From: Marinobacter zhejiangensis
GTDB lineage: Bacteria > Pseudomonadota > Gammaproteobacteria > Pseudomonadales > Oleiphilaceae
DNA length: 64,000 nt
NCBI RefSeq assembly: GCF_900114775.1
Contig: NZ_FOUE01000003.1
Span: forward strand, 577,019 to 641,018
Direction of reading: 5' to 3'
Position numbers and translations under genes: made by a program
Shown here: piece by piece, positions 1 to 9,211 of the stretch
Position numbering within the stretch: position 1 is the stretch's first letter
How the letters are laid out: every line of letters starts with the position of its first letter
The notes under the pieces: generated by a model
Told to the model about the DNA's origin: nothing
Seen by the model: the letters and a program-made list of their open reading frames with translations, nothing else
Database searches by the model: none

Positions 1-24
1 GTGCCGATGATGTACTGATCTGAA
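1..24 (+). other. Possible 3' tail of an upstream coding sequence
   Basis: The first bases can be read as the last codons of a gene cut by the window edge. Frame 1 stops at 16-18 and frame 3 stops at 21-23. Both stops lie immediately before a strong terminator at 23-51, which suggests a plus-strand gene ends here. There is too little sequence to choose the frame or name the product. Confidence 0.3.
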
Positions 25-51
25 AGGCCAACCGAGAGGTTGGCCTTTTTT
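23..51 (+). terminator. Rho-independent terminator
   Basis: A perfect 11-bp stem (23-33 with 38-48) closes on a GAGA tetraloop and runs into a T tract (46-51). It most likely ends transcription of the gene lying left of the window. Confidence 0.85.
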
Positions 52-366
52 GTGTCGGCCTGAGCTTGATCCTGTTGGGCGCAGTTCGCTGGAGTAGACA
101 TGTTTTCTAGGAGCTTTCAATACCATTTGTGTATCTATAGCAAGTGCACCTGTCACAAAATGCCAAAATTATAGTGACTTAATAGTATAAAAAATGAGCG
201 CTATGTTCATATTTTTCTATTAAATCAAAGTGCTGTCGTTTTTCTTACCGACTTCTGTCGGAAAATTGACAATTCTGTAATTAGGCAGATGGCTCTCAGC
301 ACCCAGATAATCGATCGCGTTTTATACAGTTTTACAAAATCGACGAATATTTGGTGTGGAAAGCTT
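52..366. other. AT-rich intergenic region upstream of a lipoprotein gene
   Basis: There is no convincing gene in this 315-bp stretch. It becomes strongly AT-rich from about 150 to 360 and probably carries the promoter of the lipoprotein gene at 367. A TTGACA hexamer sits at 266-271, but I see no good -10 box at the right distance, so I do not call a promoter. Confidence 0.5.
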
Positions 367-765
367 ATGAATGGTGTCATTAAAAAGTCGCGAACGGCCC
401 TGGCTTCTCTTCTGGTAATGGGCGCAGCCACTCTGGTTGGTTGTGGAGGCTCCGGTGGTGGAGATTCCTCCAACGCAAGCGGCTTGGATGGGACCCCTGG
501 CACTCACTCGGCAACCCTGAGTTGGAATGCCCCGGCGACCCGTATCAACGGTGACGGCCTGGCCATGGGCGAGCTCCAAGGGTACGTGATTAACTACGGC
601 CAGGAAGCGGGCAGCCTGTCGAATAAGGTCAGGATTGGTGATGCCAATGTGATGGACTACACCATCGGCGGGCTTGGTAATGGGGCCTGGTACTTTACGA
701 TTCAGGTTGTGGATACGAATGGCCTGATGAGTGCGCCGTCCGCGATGGTCAGCAAGACAATCTGA
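367..765 (+). CDS. Small lipoprotein with a fibronectin type III-like domain
   Basis: Predicted 132-residue exported lipoprotein. The ATG at 367 gives a signal peptide with lysines at 6-7, a hydrophobic core and a lipobox LVGC ending at Cys26, followed by a Gly/Ser linker. An in-frame start 26 codons upstream would spoil the signal peptide, so I prefer 367. The mature part (about residues 45-132) has the strand pattern of a single fibronectin III-like fold, including Trp near strand B (LSWNAP) and the YVINYG and YFTIQVVD segments. It should sit in the outer membrane facing the periplasm or the surface. The gene converges on the CHASE2 kinase gene nine bases away; the LysM/FecR protein of that operon also carries FN3-like repeats, but any link is only inferred from position. 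Confidence 0.75.
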   Translation: MNGVIKKSRTALASLLVMGAATLVGCGGSGGGDSSNASGLDGTPGTHSATLSWNAPATRINGDGLAMGELQGYVINYGQEAGSLSNKVRIGDANVMDYTIGGLGNGAWYFTIQVVDTNGLMSAPSAMVSKTI

Positions 766-774
766 TCCATCTCG

Positions 775-3366
775 TCAGTTGGGGATAGGGGCCGCTATGG
801 GTAGCTTGATGGTAAAGGATGACCCCTCACCCAGCGTAGATTCCACTTCGATATGCCCCCGATGTTTTTCAACAACAACGCTCACAAACGATAACCCCAG
901 ACCGGCTCCCCGGTTTCCGGATACTTCACTGCTTTTCTGGCGGCGGTAGCGGTCAAACAGGTGAGGAATCTCCTCCTGTGCAATGCCTACGCCCTCGTCG
1001 CTCACAGTCAGGCAAGCCTGATATCCGGCCTGGTACACCTGAATGGTAATGGTGGACCCGGGCTCACTGTACTGAACCGCGTTGGTCAGCAGGTTGATAA
1101 CCACTCGCTCCAGCAACTCGGCATTTCCCCTTAACCACAAGTCTTCATAACCCTGCAGCAGCAGTTTGATGTCTTTGTTGGCGGCCTGTTCGATCACGCT
1201 GTCCCTGGCGTTCTCAACAATGCTGAGAAATTCGCACTCGTAAAAGCGGGTCTCGGTCAGCTGCTCGGCGCGGGCCAGCTGAACAAACTCCTCGGCAAGC
1301 TGATAGCTGCGTCTGGCCAGTCGCCCGAGCTGCTCAAGCTGGCTGCTCTGGATGTCGGATGGGTTGCGTTTCAGGTGTTCAATCAGGGCAAGCTGGGATA
1401 CCAGCGGGGAGCGCACGTCATGGGAAATAAAGTCGATGGCTTCCCGGTGCTGGCGCTGCTGCTCCCGCAGCTCGGTGATGTCTGAGATATTGGCAATAAT
1501 GCCCTGATGACGTGTGTCCGAGCTTTTAAAGGGGGCGAGGTGAATCAGGAAGTCCTTGCCGTGGATGCGCAGGTCTACTGTTCGGCTCTGGGCCAGTGTC
1601 AGTGTCTCCGAAACAGTTTCCTGCCATGGCGGATTGTCTCGCGGGTCGTGTCCCTGGAGCAGGCGAGTGAGCGGCAGGCCGGTCAGGCTGGGCAGGGGCT
1701 CTTTGAACCATTCCTCGATGTGCCCGTTGGCAAACTGAATAACCCCCAGCTCATCTGTCACGATAATGCCATCGGGCATGTGTTCAAAGCTCTGGAGAAT
1801 GAACTTCTGGAGATTGTTCATCCGCTCGGTGGCCTGGCGTACCCGTTCAATGCGAGCGGTGATGTTCTCAGTGGATGCACCCGCGTCGTTATCCTGTGCC
1901 AGTCCCGAAGCAAGCGGGAGCTGGCGCAGATAGCGCTGAATGGCTTCGCCACCCAGGGTCTCGGGGCGCTTGAGGCCAATGATATAAACCGTGTCTTCGC
2001 GGTCGGTTCTGAACCAGCTCAGGTTATCCTTGTGCACCCACTCGTTTAGGGGCAGTCGCGGAGGAATGTAGCCACTTGGCAGATTGTGCCGCTCAATAAC
2101 TTCGCCGTTTTCTGTGAGCAGCCAGCCGTCCAGCATAAATAGCGCCGTCAGGTGATCCAGAAACAGGGGGGGATGTCGTTCGGAGATGTCCCGCAAGGTG
2201 AGTTGTGGCCCCTGGCCGAGCTCGTCGAGCTGACGATTAAGGAAGCGGTTTGTCATGGCCAGTCGCCGGGCGCTCCACAGTGGGAAGGCAATGACCGGGA
2301 CGAGCAGGGCATTGGCGATTGGAATCCAGCGGTGCATTAACATCATCATGACTGCGAAAAACGCCAGCAATGAGACCGCGAGTGCTGAGCATAGCAGCAG
2401 GGTTTGAGTGGGGCGCATTCGCGGCAGGGCTGAGGCAACCAGAACAATGACCGCCAGCGCGAGGATGCCGGCCAACAGGCCTGAGGTCGGTCTGATCAGA
2501 GTCTGGTTGACCAGCGCCGCGAAGCTGTTGGCGTGGAACTCCACCCCGGACAGGGGGCGGGCCATGCTCGAAAATGGTGTGGGAAGTACGTCGCCAAACC
2601 CCGGGGCGGTGGCCCCTACAAACACCGTCTTACCATTGAATTCCTGTGGCGAGGGTGGAGCCAGCAGTACGTCGGCGTATGAGTACATGGCAAAGGTTCC
2701 GGCGGGCCCGGCCAGTGGCACCGCAACATAGTCTGCGCGTACATTGACGTACGGCGGCGGCTTTCCGCCACCAGGGTTCCTGGGGGGGGAGGGCTGGCCC
2801 CGGCCGGTGTCATAGGCGGCCTTGGCCAGGCTGGGCCATAGCTGCCGGCCGAGGCCGTTGTATAAATACAGCCCCCTTGCCAGGCCATCGGCGTCCAGTT
2901 CAACATGGGCGTGGCCGAGCCCGGCTGCCGCTTCGCTTAGCGCTGGGGAGGGCAGGTATTCCGAGATCGTCTGGTCCTGGGACGGCGCCGACAGGTGGAT
3001 CGGAAGCACCACGTTGCCGTGCGCAGCCATAGCATCGGCAAGCTCCTGATCGTCAGTTGATGGTTCCGGGAACAGGACATCAAAAATGATGGTTCTGGCG
3101 CCGGCATCGTCGAGCTTGCGAACCAGCTCTGCATGGGTGGATCTGGGCCAGGGCCAGCGACCAAGCCAATCGAGACTGGCGTCATCGATGGCAACAATCA
3201 CCACGTTACCGGGCGCACTGCCGGGATGGCTGGTGACCATGGCATCGTATAGCCAGAAGTTGATGCGTTGGGGGATCGCCGTCAGCTGAAGCAGCAGCAG
3301 GATGGAGAGAAGCGACAGGCCGAGTGTCCAAAATGCGCTGGTGGTAGGAAGCCTGTCTCTCGTCAT
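775..3366 (-). CDS. CHASE2-domain sensor histidine kinase
   Basis: An 863-residue membrane sensor kinase. An N-terminal membrane segment (about 13-32) is followed by a large extracytoplasmic CHASE2 domain (about 35-285, containing VVIVAIDDASL and the GRWPWPR motif). Three membrane helices lie at roughly 295-365. A PAS domain begins near 530 (MPDGIIVTDELG). The kinase core has His649 in SHDVRSP, an N box (NLLTNAVQYS), a G1 box (DEGVGI) and a G2 box (GAGLGLS). The gene lies 19 bases downstream of the LysM/FecR gene and shares its operon with an OmpR-type regulator, so it presumably phosphorylates that regulator. CHASE2 domains are known as extracellular sensor domains; the ligand is unknown. 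The ATG at 3366 lacks a clear ribosome-binding site, so it may rely on coupling from the upstream gene. Confidence 0.9.
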   Translation of the reverse strand: MTRDRLPTTSAFWTLGLSLLSILLLLQLTAIPQRINFWLYDAMVTSHPGSAPGNVVIVAIDDASLDWLGRWPWPRSTHAELVRKLDDAGARTIIFDVLFPEPSTDDQELADAMAAHGNVVLPIHLSAPSQDQTISEYLPSPALSEAAAGLGHAHVELDADGLARGLYLYNGLGRQLWPSLAKAAYDTGRGQPSPPRNPGGGKPPPYVNVRADYVAVPLAGPAGTFAMYSYADVLLAPPSPQEFNGKTVFVGATAPGFGDVLPTPFSSMARPLSGVEFHANSFAALVNQTLIRPTSGLLAGILALAVIVLVASALPRMRPTQTLLLCSALAVSLLAFFAVMMMLMHRWIPIANALLVPVIAFPLWSARRLAMTNRFLNRQLDELGQGPQLTLRDISERHPPLFLDHLTALFMLDGWLLTENGEVIERHNLPSGYIPPRLPLNEWVHKDNLSWFRTDREDTVYIIGLKRPETLGGEAIQRYLRQLPLASGLAQDNDAGASTENITARIERVRQATERMNNLQKFILQSFEHMPDGIIVTDELGVIQFANGHIEEWFKEPLPSLTGLPLTRLLQGHDPRDNPPWQETVSETLTLAQSRTVDLRIHGKDFLIHLAPFKSSDTRHQGIIANISDITELREQQRQHREAIDFISHDVRSPLVSQLALIEHLKRNPSDIQSSQLEQLGRLARRSYQLAEEFVQLARAEQLTETRFYECEFLSIVENARDSVIEQAANKDIKLLLQGYEDLWLRGNAELLERVVINLLTNAVQYSEPGSTITIQVYQAGYQACLTVSDEGVGIAQEEIPHLFDRYRRQKSSEVSGNRGAGLGLSFVSVVVEKHRGHIEVESTLGEGSSFTIKLPIAAPIPN

Positions 3367-3385
3367 GAATCGTCTGTGTTGCCGG

Positions 3386-5056
3386 TTATTCGATAAATAG
3401 CTCCCTGCCGGGGCCCCAGCGGCTAGCCAGTGGACCTTCGGATAAAGCTTTCAGCCGGACAAAATAACGTCTTCCGGGAATCAAACGCAAGGCTGCGGTT
3501 GTATCTTGCACGGTGGCTTCCTTGACGATGTTTCGGAACTCAGGCCCCTCGGACAGCTGCAGCAGGTATCCTCCGGCTGTGTCCGTTTTCTCCCAGAAGA
3601 TCCTAACCTGGCTGTCGATATAGTTGATGCTCAGAATATGGACAGGGGGCAGCGTACCATTGATGACAAAGGGCCTGGGGCTGGTGGTGGCTACTGAGTT
3701 ACCTCCAGCCTCGGTGACGACACGCCAATAGTACTGGCCCGGGGTCAGTGGCCGGGATGGCAGTGCGGTGTCATCCGGTGCCCATTCGCTGGTCGCGACC
3801 AGGTTGCCGAAGTCCTCGGTTTCCGATATTTCAACCCGGCCCACCTCGTTGCTGCCCCGGTAACTCCACTGGAACTCCGGCAAATCGTCGTTAACCCCAG
3901 CGCCTTCTTCCGGCGCCACCAGAGTCGCGGGCCGGGCGGTCAGGTCTACATCGACCATGACGTTTGCGGGAAGGCCCGCAACTCCCCGGGTGTCCAGTGA
4001 GGCAATATTGATGGTGTAGCGGCCATTATCCAGGTAATTCAGGGCGTAGTGGCTGCCATGAACCTCATCGCTTTTGATCCAACGACCGCTGTCTGCTTCG
4101 AAGATATCAATGCGGTGCAGGGCGTTGCTGTTCCAGCTGAGTTCGGCGGGCAACGCCTGTAGACGAGGCGGCAGGGGGTTGGGTTCTGGCGCGGGTGGAA
4201 GCCGATAGATGTCCACTACACCTGGTCGGTTTGCGTCGACACTGGCACTGAAGCCTGCGGGAATGTTGCGGGTTTTGCCTGCCGGGCCAAACGCGACTAC
4301 GCCTTCGGTTACCTGAAGGTCGGTGGTTCCTGGGTGACTCTGCAGCGAAAAGGCGGTACCACGCACCGCAGCCACTGCCGATGGTGTTTCTACTTCAAAG
4401 CGGGCTCCACCACGCTCAAGCGGTCTGACATGTGTGCTGATGCCGCCGTGATCGAGTCTCAGACGGGTATCCACCATTCCGGCTTTCCCGTACTGGGTCA
4501 GCTTGTTGAAGATCAGCCGGGAGTTGGGGTTGATGCGAATGGTAGAGCCATCTGCCAGTTCAATGGTGGCATTGCCAGTTCTTGACAGGATTTCATCACC
4601 CACACGAATCAATGTGTCTTCGGCAAGTGGTCGCTGGCGGCCATCGCTGGCGGAAATGATCCGGACGTTTCCGGTCACTGCGGTGGCCTTCGCTGGCTCC
4701 GGTTGCTGTCTGAGCCAGGACAGGGGAATGCGTAGGGTATCCCCGGCTGCGAAAACGGTATGAGCTGGCAATCGGTTGTGGATCAGTAGCTGGGCACCCG
4801 TGAATGGGGTGGCCAGCAGTTCCTGGGCAAGACCGTCGAGGTGTTCACCTTCTTTGACGGTGTACACCCAGTCAGCCCCGGTGCTGGCTTGCTGCGTGGC
4901 GGTACGTCCTGGAAGCTGAGAGCCTTGGGCCAGCGGGAGCTGAGCCTGGGCGCCCGTACAGATCGCGGTAAGCGCCGCAAGCACCAGGGCGGGCGTGCGG
5001 CGGATAAGGGCGCGATGAGCTGTCAGTGAGCGTAACATGGTCTGCCGGTCCCGCAT
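3386..5056 (-). CDS. Periplasmic LysM and FecR-domain protein
   Basis: A 556-residue exported protein with a signal peptide ending near residue 38 (ALTAICTGAQAQ). A LysM domain at about 63-112 (YTVKEGEHLDGLAQELL) should bind peptidoglycan. A FecR domain at about 125-275 carries the typical VGDEILSRTGNATIELADGS and AAVRGTAF segments. The C-terminal half (about 300-556) contains two or three FN3-like repeats with 'YYWRV' and 'YFVRL' endings. Its ATG overlaps the stop of the response-regulator gene by one base (TAATG), implying translational coupling, and the CHASE2 kinase follows after 19 bases. In FecR-type systems this domain passes envelope signals to another protein. Here the arrangement suggests a cell-wall-bound partner of the kinase, which is inference. 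Confidence 0.88.
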   Translation of the reverse strand: MRDRQTMLRSLTAHRALIRRTPALVLAALTAICTGAQAQLPLAQGSQLPGRTATQQASTGADWVYTVKEGEHLDGLAQELLATPFTGAQLLIHNRLPAHTVFAAGDTLRIPLSWLRQQPEPAKATAVTGNVRIISASDGRQRPLAEDTLIRVGDEILSRTGNATIELADGSTIRINPNSRLIFNKLTQYGKAGMVDTRLRLDHGGISTHVRPLERGGARFEVETPSAVAAVRGTAFSLQSHPGTTDLQVTEGVVAFGPAGKTRNIPAGFSASVDANRPGVVDIYRLPPAPEPNPLPPRLQALPAELSWNSNALHRIDIFEADSGRWIKSDEVHGSHYALNYLDNGRYTINIASLDTRGVAGLPANVMVDVDLTARPATLVAPEEGAGVNDDLPEFQWSYRGSNEVGRVEISETEDFGNLVATSEWAPDDTALPSRPLTPGQYYWRVVTEAGGNSVATTSPRPFVINGTLPPVHILSINYIDSQVRIFWEKTDTAGGYLLQLSEGPEFRNIVKEATVQDTTAALRLIPGRRYFVRLKALSEGPLASRWGPGRELFIE

Positions 5057-5766
5057 TAATCCTGAATGACCTCGTGTGTCACCGCGTTCAGCGCTTCCAG
5101 CCGGTAACCGCGCTGGTAGATCGTTTTTATCCGATAGCCGTTATCCGGATTCAGGCCGAGGCGCCGACGCAGGCGGCTCATGTGGGTATCGACCGTCCGA
5201 GTGTTGATGTCTCGGGTCAGTCCCCAGACGCGCTCCAGTAAAACCTCTCGGGTCAGCAGCCGGCCCTGGTTCTGGAACAGGAAAAGAGTGAGGTCGAAGT
5301 CTTTATCGGTGAGGGCAAGTTGCTCCCCCTTCAGGGCAATCGACCTTACCTGGGTGTCAATGGTAAATGGGCCAAACTGGAGAACTTCTTTTTCGGTTTC
5401 CGGCGTGGTACGCCGGGCCAGTGCATTGATCCGTGCGGCGAGCTCCGCCGGGCGGGCTGGCTTGGAAAGGTAGTCGTCAGCGCCCGCATCCAGTGCCTGA
5501 ACAATGTCCTGCTCGCTATCCCGTTGAGTGAGGAAGACAACGGGGATGCGCCAGTTCAACTGGGCCCGGATGGCTTTAAGTACGTCGAGGCCGGTGCCGT
5601 CGGGAATCTGCCAATCCAGAATCAGCAAATCGTAGCTGCGATGGAGCACCGAGCTGATAAAGGCCTGGGCGGTAGGGTAGGCATCGCATTCGTGATGGCG
5701 TTCGGCCAGCAAACCTTTTACGTGCTGGGCCTGTTCCTGCTCATCTTCCAGCAGAGCAATGCGCAT
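5056..5766 (-). CDS. OmpR-family response regulator
   Basis: A 236-residue two-component regulator. The receiver domain occupies residues 1-118, with acidic residues E7/D8, the phosphoacceptor Asp51, Thr80 and Lys102 in the standard positions. The winged-helix DNA-binding domain follows (about 130-228, ending YRIKTIYQRGYRL). I chose the ATG at 5766 because AGGAGA stands seven bases upstream and the receiver begins directly (MRIALLEDE); an in-frame ATG 37 codons earlier adds a tail the family lacks. It is the first gene of the operon with the LysM/FecR protein and the CHASE2 kinase. Its likely partner is that kinase. No operator could be identified in the 177 bases upstream. Confidence 0.92.
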   Translation of the reverse strand: MRIALLEDEQEQAQHVKGLLAERHHECDAYPTAQAFISSVLHRSYDLLILDWQIPDGTGLDVLKAIRAQLNWRIPVVFLTQRDSEQDIVQALDAGADDYLSKPARPAELAARINALARRTTPETEKEVLQFGPFTIDTQVRSIALKGEQLALTDKDFDLTLFLFQNQGRLLTREVLLERVWGLTRDINTRTVDTHMSRLRRRLGLNPDNGYRIKTIYQRGYRLEALNAVTHEVIQD

Positions 5767-5943
5767 TTTAGATTCTCCTGTTTTGAATCCAGGGGATGCC
5801 CTGTAAAGACACGGCCAGTTAAATTGGGCCAGGTTGCTGAGTATTCTGGCAAATTCCAGTGGTTGGGTGCGTGTCATTGTGTAGCTTTTCGGTAACCTTC
5901 GCCAGGCTTTGGATGGCCCGTCTAAGGCTGGTTGATCCGCACC

Positions 5944-8094
5944 TTAGAGTTCGGGCTTTCCATCCTGGTCATTAACTGTATGTCGGCAGCCTGGGAAATT
6001 ACTGCAGCCCCAGAACCAGCCTTTTGGCCCGCGTCGGCGGACGAGGGGGGAATAGCAGTGGGGGCAGGGTATGGGCTTTTGGCTGGTCCCGTCCTCTGGT
6101 GCTTGAGCTTCCAGTGGGCGAGTGCCTTTGCAGTCCGGATAGCGGGTGCAGGCGTGGAAGCGGCCGAACTTGCCGTCGCGGATGCGCATCGGGGCACGGC
6201 ATTTCGGGCAGTGGACCGCGAAATCGTCCTGGTCCTGCTGGGCAGCATCCTTTCCGGCGGGTGCTTCGATGTACGCCTGAATCTGCTGTTGCAGGTCGCC
6301 GAGAAACGCCCGAGGGTCGCCATCGCCCTGGCGGATCTGTTCCAGGGTTGCTTCCCATACTGCCGTCATGTCTGGCTGGGTGATGGCGACTGGCAGGCTG
6401 TTGATCAGCGTTTGGCCCTTGTCGGTGGAGCGGATGTGGCGACCGTCCCGGACCAGGTAATCGCGACGGAAAAGCGTTTCGATAATCGCTGCTCGCGTCG
6501 CTTCTGTGCCCAGTCCATCGGTCTCGCGAAGTGTCTTACGCAGTTCGTCATCACTGACAAACCGGGCGATGTTGGTCATGGCCGCCAGTAGGGTGGCGTC
6601 GGTGAAATGCAGGGGTGGCTTGGTCTGCCGTTCTTTAATGTCGGCATGATCACAGAGAACCGGGTCTTCCACGTCTAGTCGGGGAAGGGGTGGTTTGGTT
6701 CGCTCTGGGTCGCCGTCCCGCTGGCGGATCTCCAGTCGTTTCCAGCCCGGGGTGGCAATGGCGGTTTCATTGGCCCGGAATTGGTGTTCGCCAATAGCGA
6801 GGTTCAGGCGCCCTTCCCGGTGGACTGCATCGGGATAGAACTGCATCAGGTAGTAGCGGCTGATCAGGTTGTATAGCTTGCGCTCGGCCTGACTCAGGCG
6901 GCCCTTGGCGGCGGCTCGGCTGGTGGGAATAATGGCGTGGTGAGCATCCACCTTGCTGTCGTTCCAGGCGCTGGAGCGGCGGGATGGGTCTGCAGTCGTG
7001 CACGCTTCGGTCAGGTCTGAATCCACCCGGCCGATGGCGTCAATCACTGACTGGCGTTGCTCGAAATGACCTTCGGGCAAGTAACGACAGTCGGAACGCG
7101 GGTAGGTGATGAGTTGGTGCCGCTCGTAGAGACTCTGGGCGGTATCCAATACATCCTTTGCCCCCATCCGGAACAGCCGCCCGGCTTCGATCTGTAGCGC
7201 AGACAAAGAGAACGGCAGTGGTGGCCGTTCCTTGCGGTCACGGAAGCGCGCTTCGGTAATACGGCCGGGGCGGCCTTCAACGTCGGCTTTGATCCGGTCA
7301 GCCAGCGCCTTGTCCAGCAGACGGTTTTCGTCATCCAGCTGATCCTGGAAACGCTCGTCGGGAAGCCAGCGGGCTTCAAATGTCGGTGAACCCGGTGCGG
7401 ATTCCAGTTCGCGGACATGGGCAAGAATTCGGTAGTAGGGCTTGGGCTCGAAATTGGCGATGGTTTTGTCGCGCTCGACGACAAGCCCCAGAACCGGGGT
7501 CTGAACCCGGCCAACGGAATAGACCCCCTCGTTACCCTGTTGCTGATACGACAGGGTGTAAAAACGGCTCAGGTTGATGCCATAAAGCCAGTCCGCCCGT
7601 TGCCTGGCCAGGGCGGAGTGGGACAGGCGGCGGAACTCGCGGTTGTCCCTGGGGGTGTTAAGCGCGCGGGCGACCGCGGAAGGCGTCAGGTCATTGATCA
7701 ACACCCGCTCCACCGGACAGCTTGCACCGCAATAGCGAATCACTTCGTCGACCAGCAGCTGGCCTTCCCGGTCTGGGTCTCCAGCGTGGACGATGACATC
7801 GGCTTTGCGAATCAGGGATTCCAGAACCCGCAACTGCTGGACGACGCTTGCCTTGGGGGTAACCTGCCAGCGCTCGGGAAACATTGGCAGATCCTGCAGG
7901 CGCCATTTCTGCCAGCGGGCATCGTAATGGCCTGGTTCTGCCGGCTCCAGCAGGTGCCCAATACACCAGCTCACCACGACCGCCTGCTTTCCCGAACCGC
8001 ACCGTAACAGGCCGGGTCCCTTTTCCATCGGGCCGGGCAATGCCGCGGCAATGGCGCGACCGAGGCTTGGTTTTTCGGCGATATACAGGCGCAT
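5944..8094 (-). CDS. topB: DNA topoisomerase III
   Basis: A 716-residue type IA topoisomerase that decatenates DNA by cutting one strand and passing another. The Toprim domain shows Glu7 and the Asp106-x-Asp108 pair (AGDPDREG). The catalytic tyrosine is Tyr331 in ITYPRSDCRYLP. The central type IA fold (SVGRVQTP at 193-200) is intact. Two C-terminal zinc ribbons follow (CPKC...CTRYPDC and CPHC...CSNFPGC), making it longer than the 653-residue E. coli enzyme; such tails are common in Pseudomonas-type TopB. It is divergent from bolA. The start has no strong ribosome-binding site but coincides with the conserved N-terminal MRLYIAEKPS. Confidence 0.96.
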   Translation of the reverse strand: MRLYIAEKPSLGRAIAAALPGPMEKGPGLLRCGSGKQAVVVSWCIGHLLEPAEPGHYDARWQKWRLQDLPMFPERWQVTPKASVVQQLRVLESLIRKADVIVHAGDPDREGQLLVDEVIRYCGASCPVERVLINDLTPSAVARALNTPRDNREFRRLSHSALARQRADWLYGINLSRFYTLSYQQQGNEGVYSVGRVQTPVLGLVVERDKTIANFEPKPYYRILAHVRELESAPGSPTFEARWLPDERFQDQLDDENRLLDKALADRIKADVEGRPGRITEARFRDRKERPPLPFSLSALQIEAGRLFRMGAKDVLDTAQSLYERHQLITYPRSDCRYLPEGHFEQRQSVIDAIGRVDSDLTEACTTADPSRRSSAWNDSKVDAHHAIIPTSRAAAKGRLSQAERKLYNLISRYYLMQFYPDAVHREGRLNLAIGEHQFRANETAIATPGWKRLEIRQRDGDPERTKPPLPRLDVEDPVLCDHADIKERQTKPPLHFTDATLLAAMTNIARFVSDDELRKTLRETDGLGTEATRAAIIETLFRRDYLVRDGRHIRSTDKGQTLINSLPVAITQPDMTAVWEATLEQIRQGDGDPRAFLGDLQQQIQAYIEAPAGKDAAQQDQDDFAVHCPKCRAPMRIRDGKFGRFHACTRYPDCKGTRPLEAQAPEDGTSQKPIPCPHCYSPLVRRRGPKGWFWGCSNFPGCRHTVNDQDGKPEL

Positions 8095-8236
8095 GTGCGA
8101 GAGTCTGCTGTGGGGAAGGGGGCGTTCAGGGAGTGGGACGATGGCGGTTTACCCGGAAACTGTCAAGCGTGAGGCTCCCTGGGTGTAGTAGACTGTATTG
8201 ATATCACTGGAATCTTAACTGGGAGTGTGTCGATCC

Positions 8237-8566
8237 ATGTCGGTGCAGAATACCATCGAACAGAAACTGGGCAGCGGATTCCGCGTGGAATTCCTGCAGG
8301 TGGAAAACGAGAGTCATCGGCATAGTGTGCCGCCAAATTCTGAAACTCACTTCAAGGTCACGCTGGTATCCGGTGATTTTGAAGGGCAGGGTAAGGTCAA
8401 GCGTCACCAGGCCATTTACCGGGTGCTGGCGGAAGAGCTTGCTGGTGAGGTTCATGCCCTGGCACTGCACCTCTATACCCCGGAGGAGTGGTCGGCAGTC
8501 GGGGCAGCGCCAGCGTCACCAAATTGCATGGGCGGGTCAAAACACGACCCCGCACTCAAAGGATAA
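8237..8566 (+). CDS. bolA: BolA family protein
   Basis: A 109-residue BolA-type protein that resembles E. coli BolA along its length (ESHRHSVP, SETHFKV, RHQAIYRVLAEEL, HALALHLYTPEEW). BolA proteins work with monothiol glutaredoxins in iron-sulfur handling and affect cell shape and stress responses. The conserved His in the RHQAIY helix is present. I chose the ATG at 8237; a GTG four codons earlier sits too close to the GGGAG ribosome-binding site. It lies 11 bases before yciO, probably in one transcript. Confidence 0.92.
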   Translation: MSVQNTIEQKLGSGFRVEFLQVENESHRHSVPPNSETHFKVTLVSGDFEGQGKVKRHQAIYRVLAEELAGEVHALALHLYTPEEWSAVGAAPASPNCMGGSKHDPALKG

Positions 8567-8577
8567 GGAATCCTGCC

Positions 8578-9204
8578 ATGAGTCAGTTTTTTCAGATCCA
8601 CCCGGAAACCCCACAGAAGCGTCTGGTAAACCAGGCGGTGGACATCATCCGCAAGGGCGGGGTAGTCGTCTATCCAACGGATTCCGCTTACGCCATTGGT
8701 TGTCACCTGGGCGACAAGCAGGCGGCAGACCGTATCAAGCGGATTCGAAAGTTGGATGACAAACACAATTTTACCCTGGTGTGTGCCGACCTGTCGGAAA
8801 TCGGCACCTACGCAAAGGTTGATAACAGTCAGTACCGATTGTTGAAGAATTACACCCCCGGGCCCTACACCTTTATCCTCGATGCCACCAGCGAAGTGCC
8901 CCGGCGCCTGCTTCACCCCAAGCGCCGTTCCATTGGTCTGCGGGTTCCGGACAACGCCATTGTCCAGGCCCTGTTATCGGAGCTGGGGGAGCCCATTATG
9001 AGCAGCACTCTGATTCTGCCGGGCGAAACAGACCCGATGACGGACCCCTACGAAATCCGCGAAACACTTGAGCACGAACTGGACCTGATTATCGATGGGG
9101 GGTTCTGTGGATTCGAAGCGACCACGGTGGTGAACATGCTGGAAGATGTTCCAGAAGTCACCCGGGTTGGTAAAGGCGACCCGGAGCCCTTCCAGAACGC
9201 CTGA
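8578..9204 (+). CDS. yciO: YciO family (Sua5/YrdC-like) protein
   Basis: A 208-residue protein of the Sua5/YciO/YrdC superfamily. It shows the dsRNA-binding-like fold signature KRLVNQAVDIIRKGGVVVYP with the PTDS motif and KRIRK cluster. Members with threonylcarbamoyl-AMP synthase activity start tRNA t6A synthesis; YciO itself is a paralogue whose in vivo role is less certain, so I name it by family. An AAGGA ribosome-binding site precedes the ATG at 8578. It follows bolA closely. Confidence 0.88.
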   Translation: MSQFFQIHPETPQKRLVNQAVDIIRKGGVVVYPTDSAYAIGCHLGDKQAADRIKRIRKLDDKHNFTLVCADLSEIGTYAKVDNSQYRLLKNYTPGPYTFILDATSEVPRRLLHPKRRSIGLRVPDNAIVQALLSELGEPIMSSTLILPGETDPMTDPYEIRETLEHELDLIIDGGFCGFEATTVVNMLEDVPEVTRVGKGDPEPFQNA

Positions 9205-9211
9205 TCTGGGC

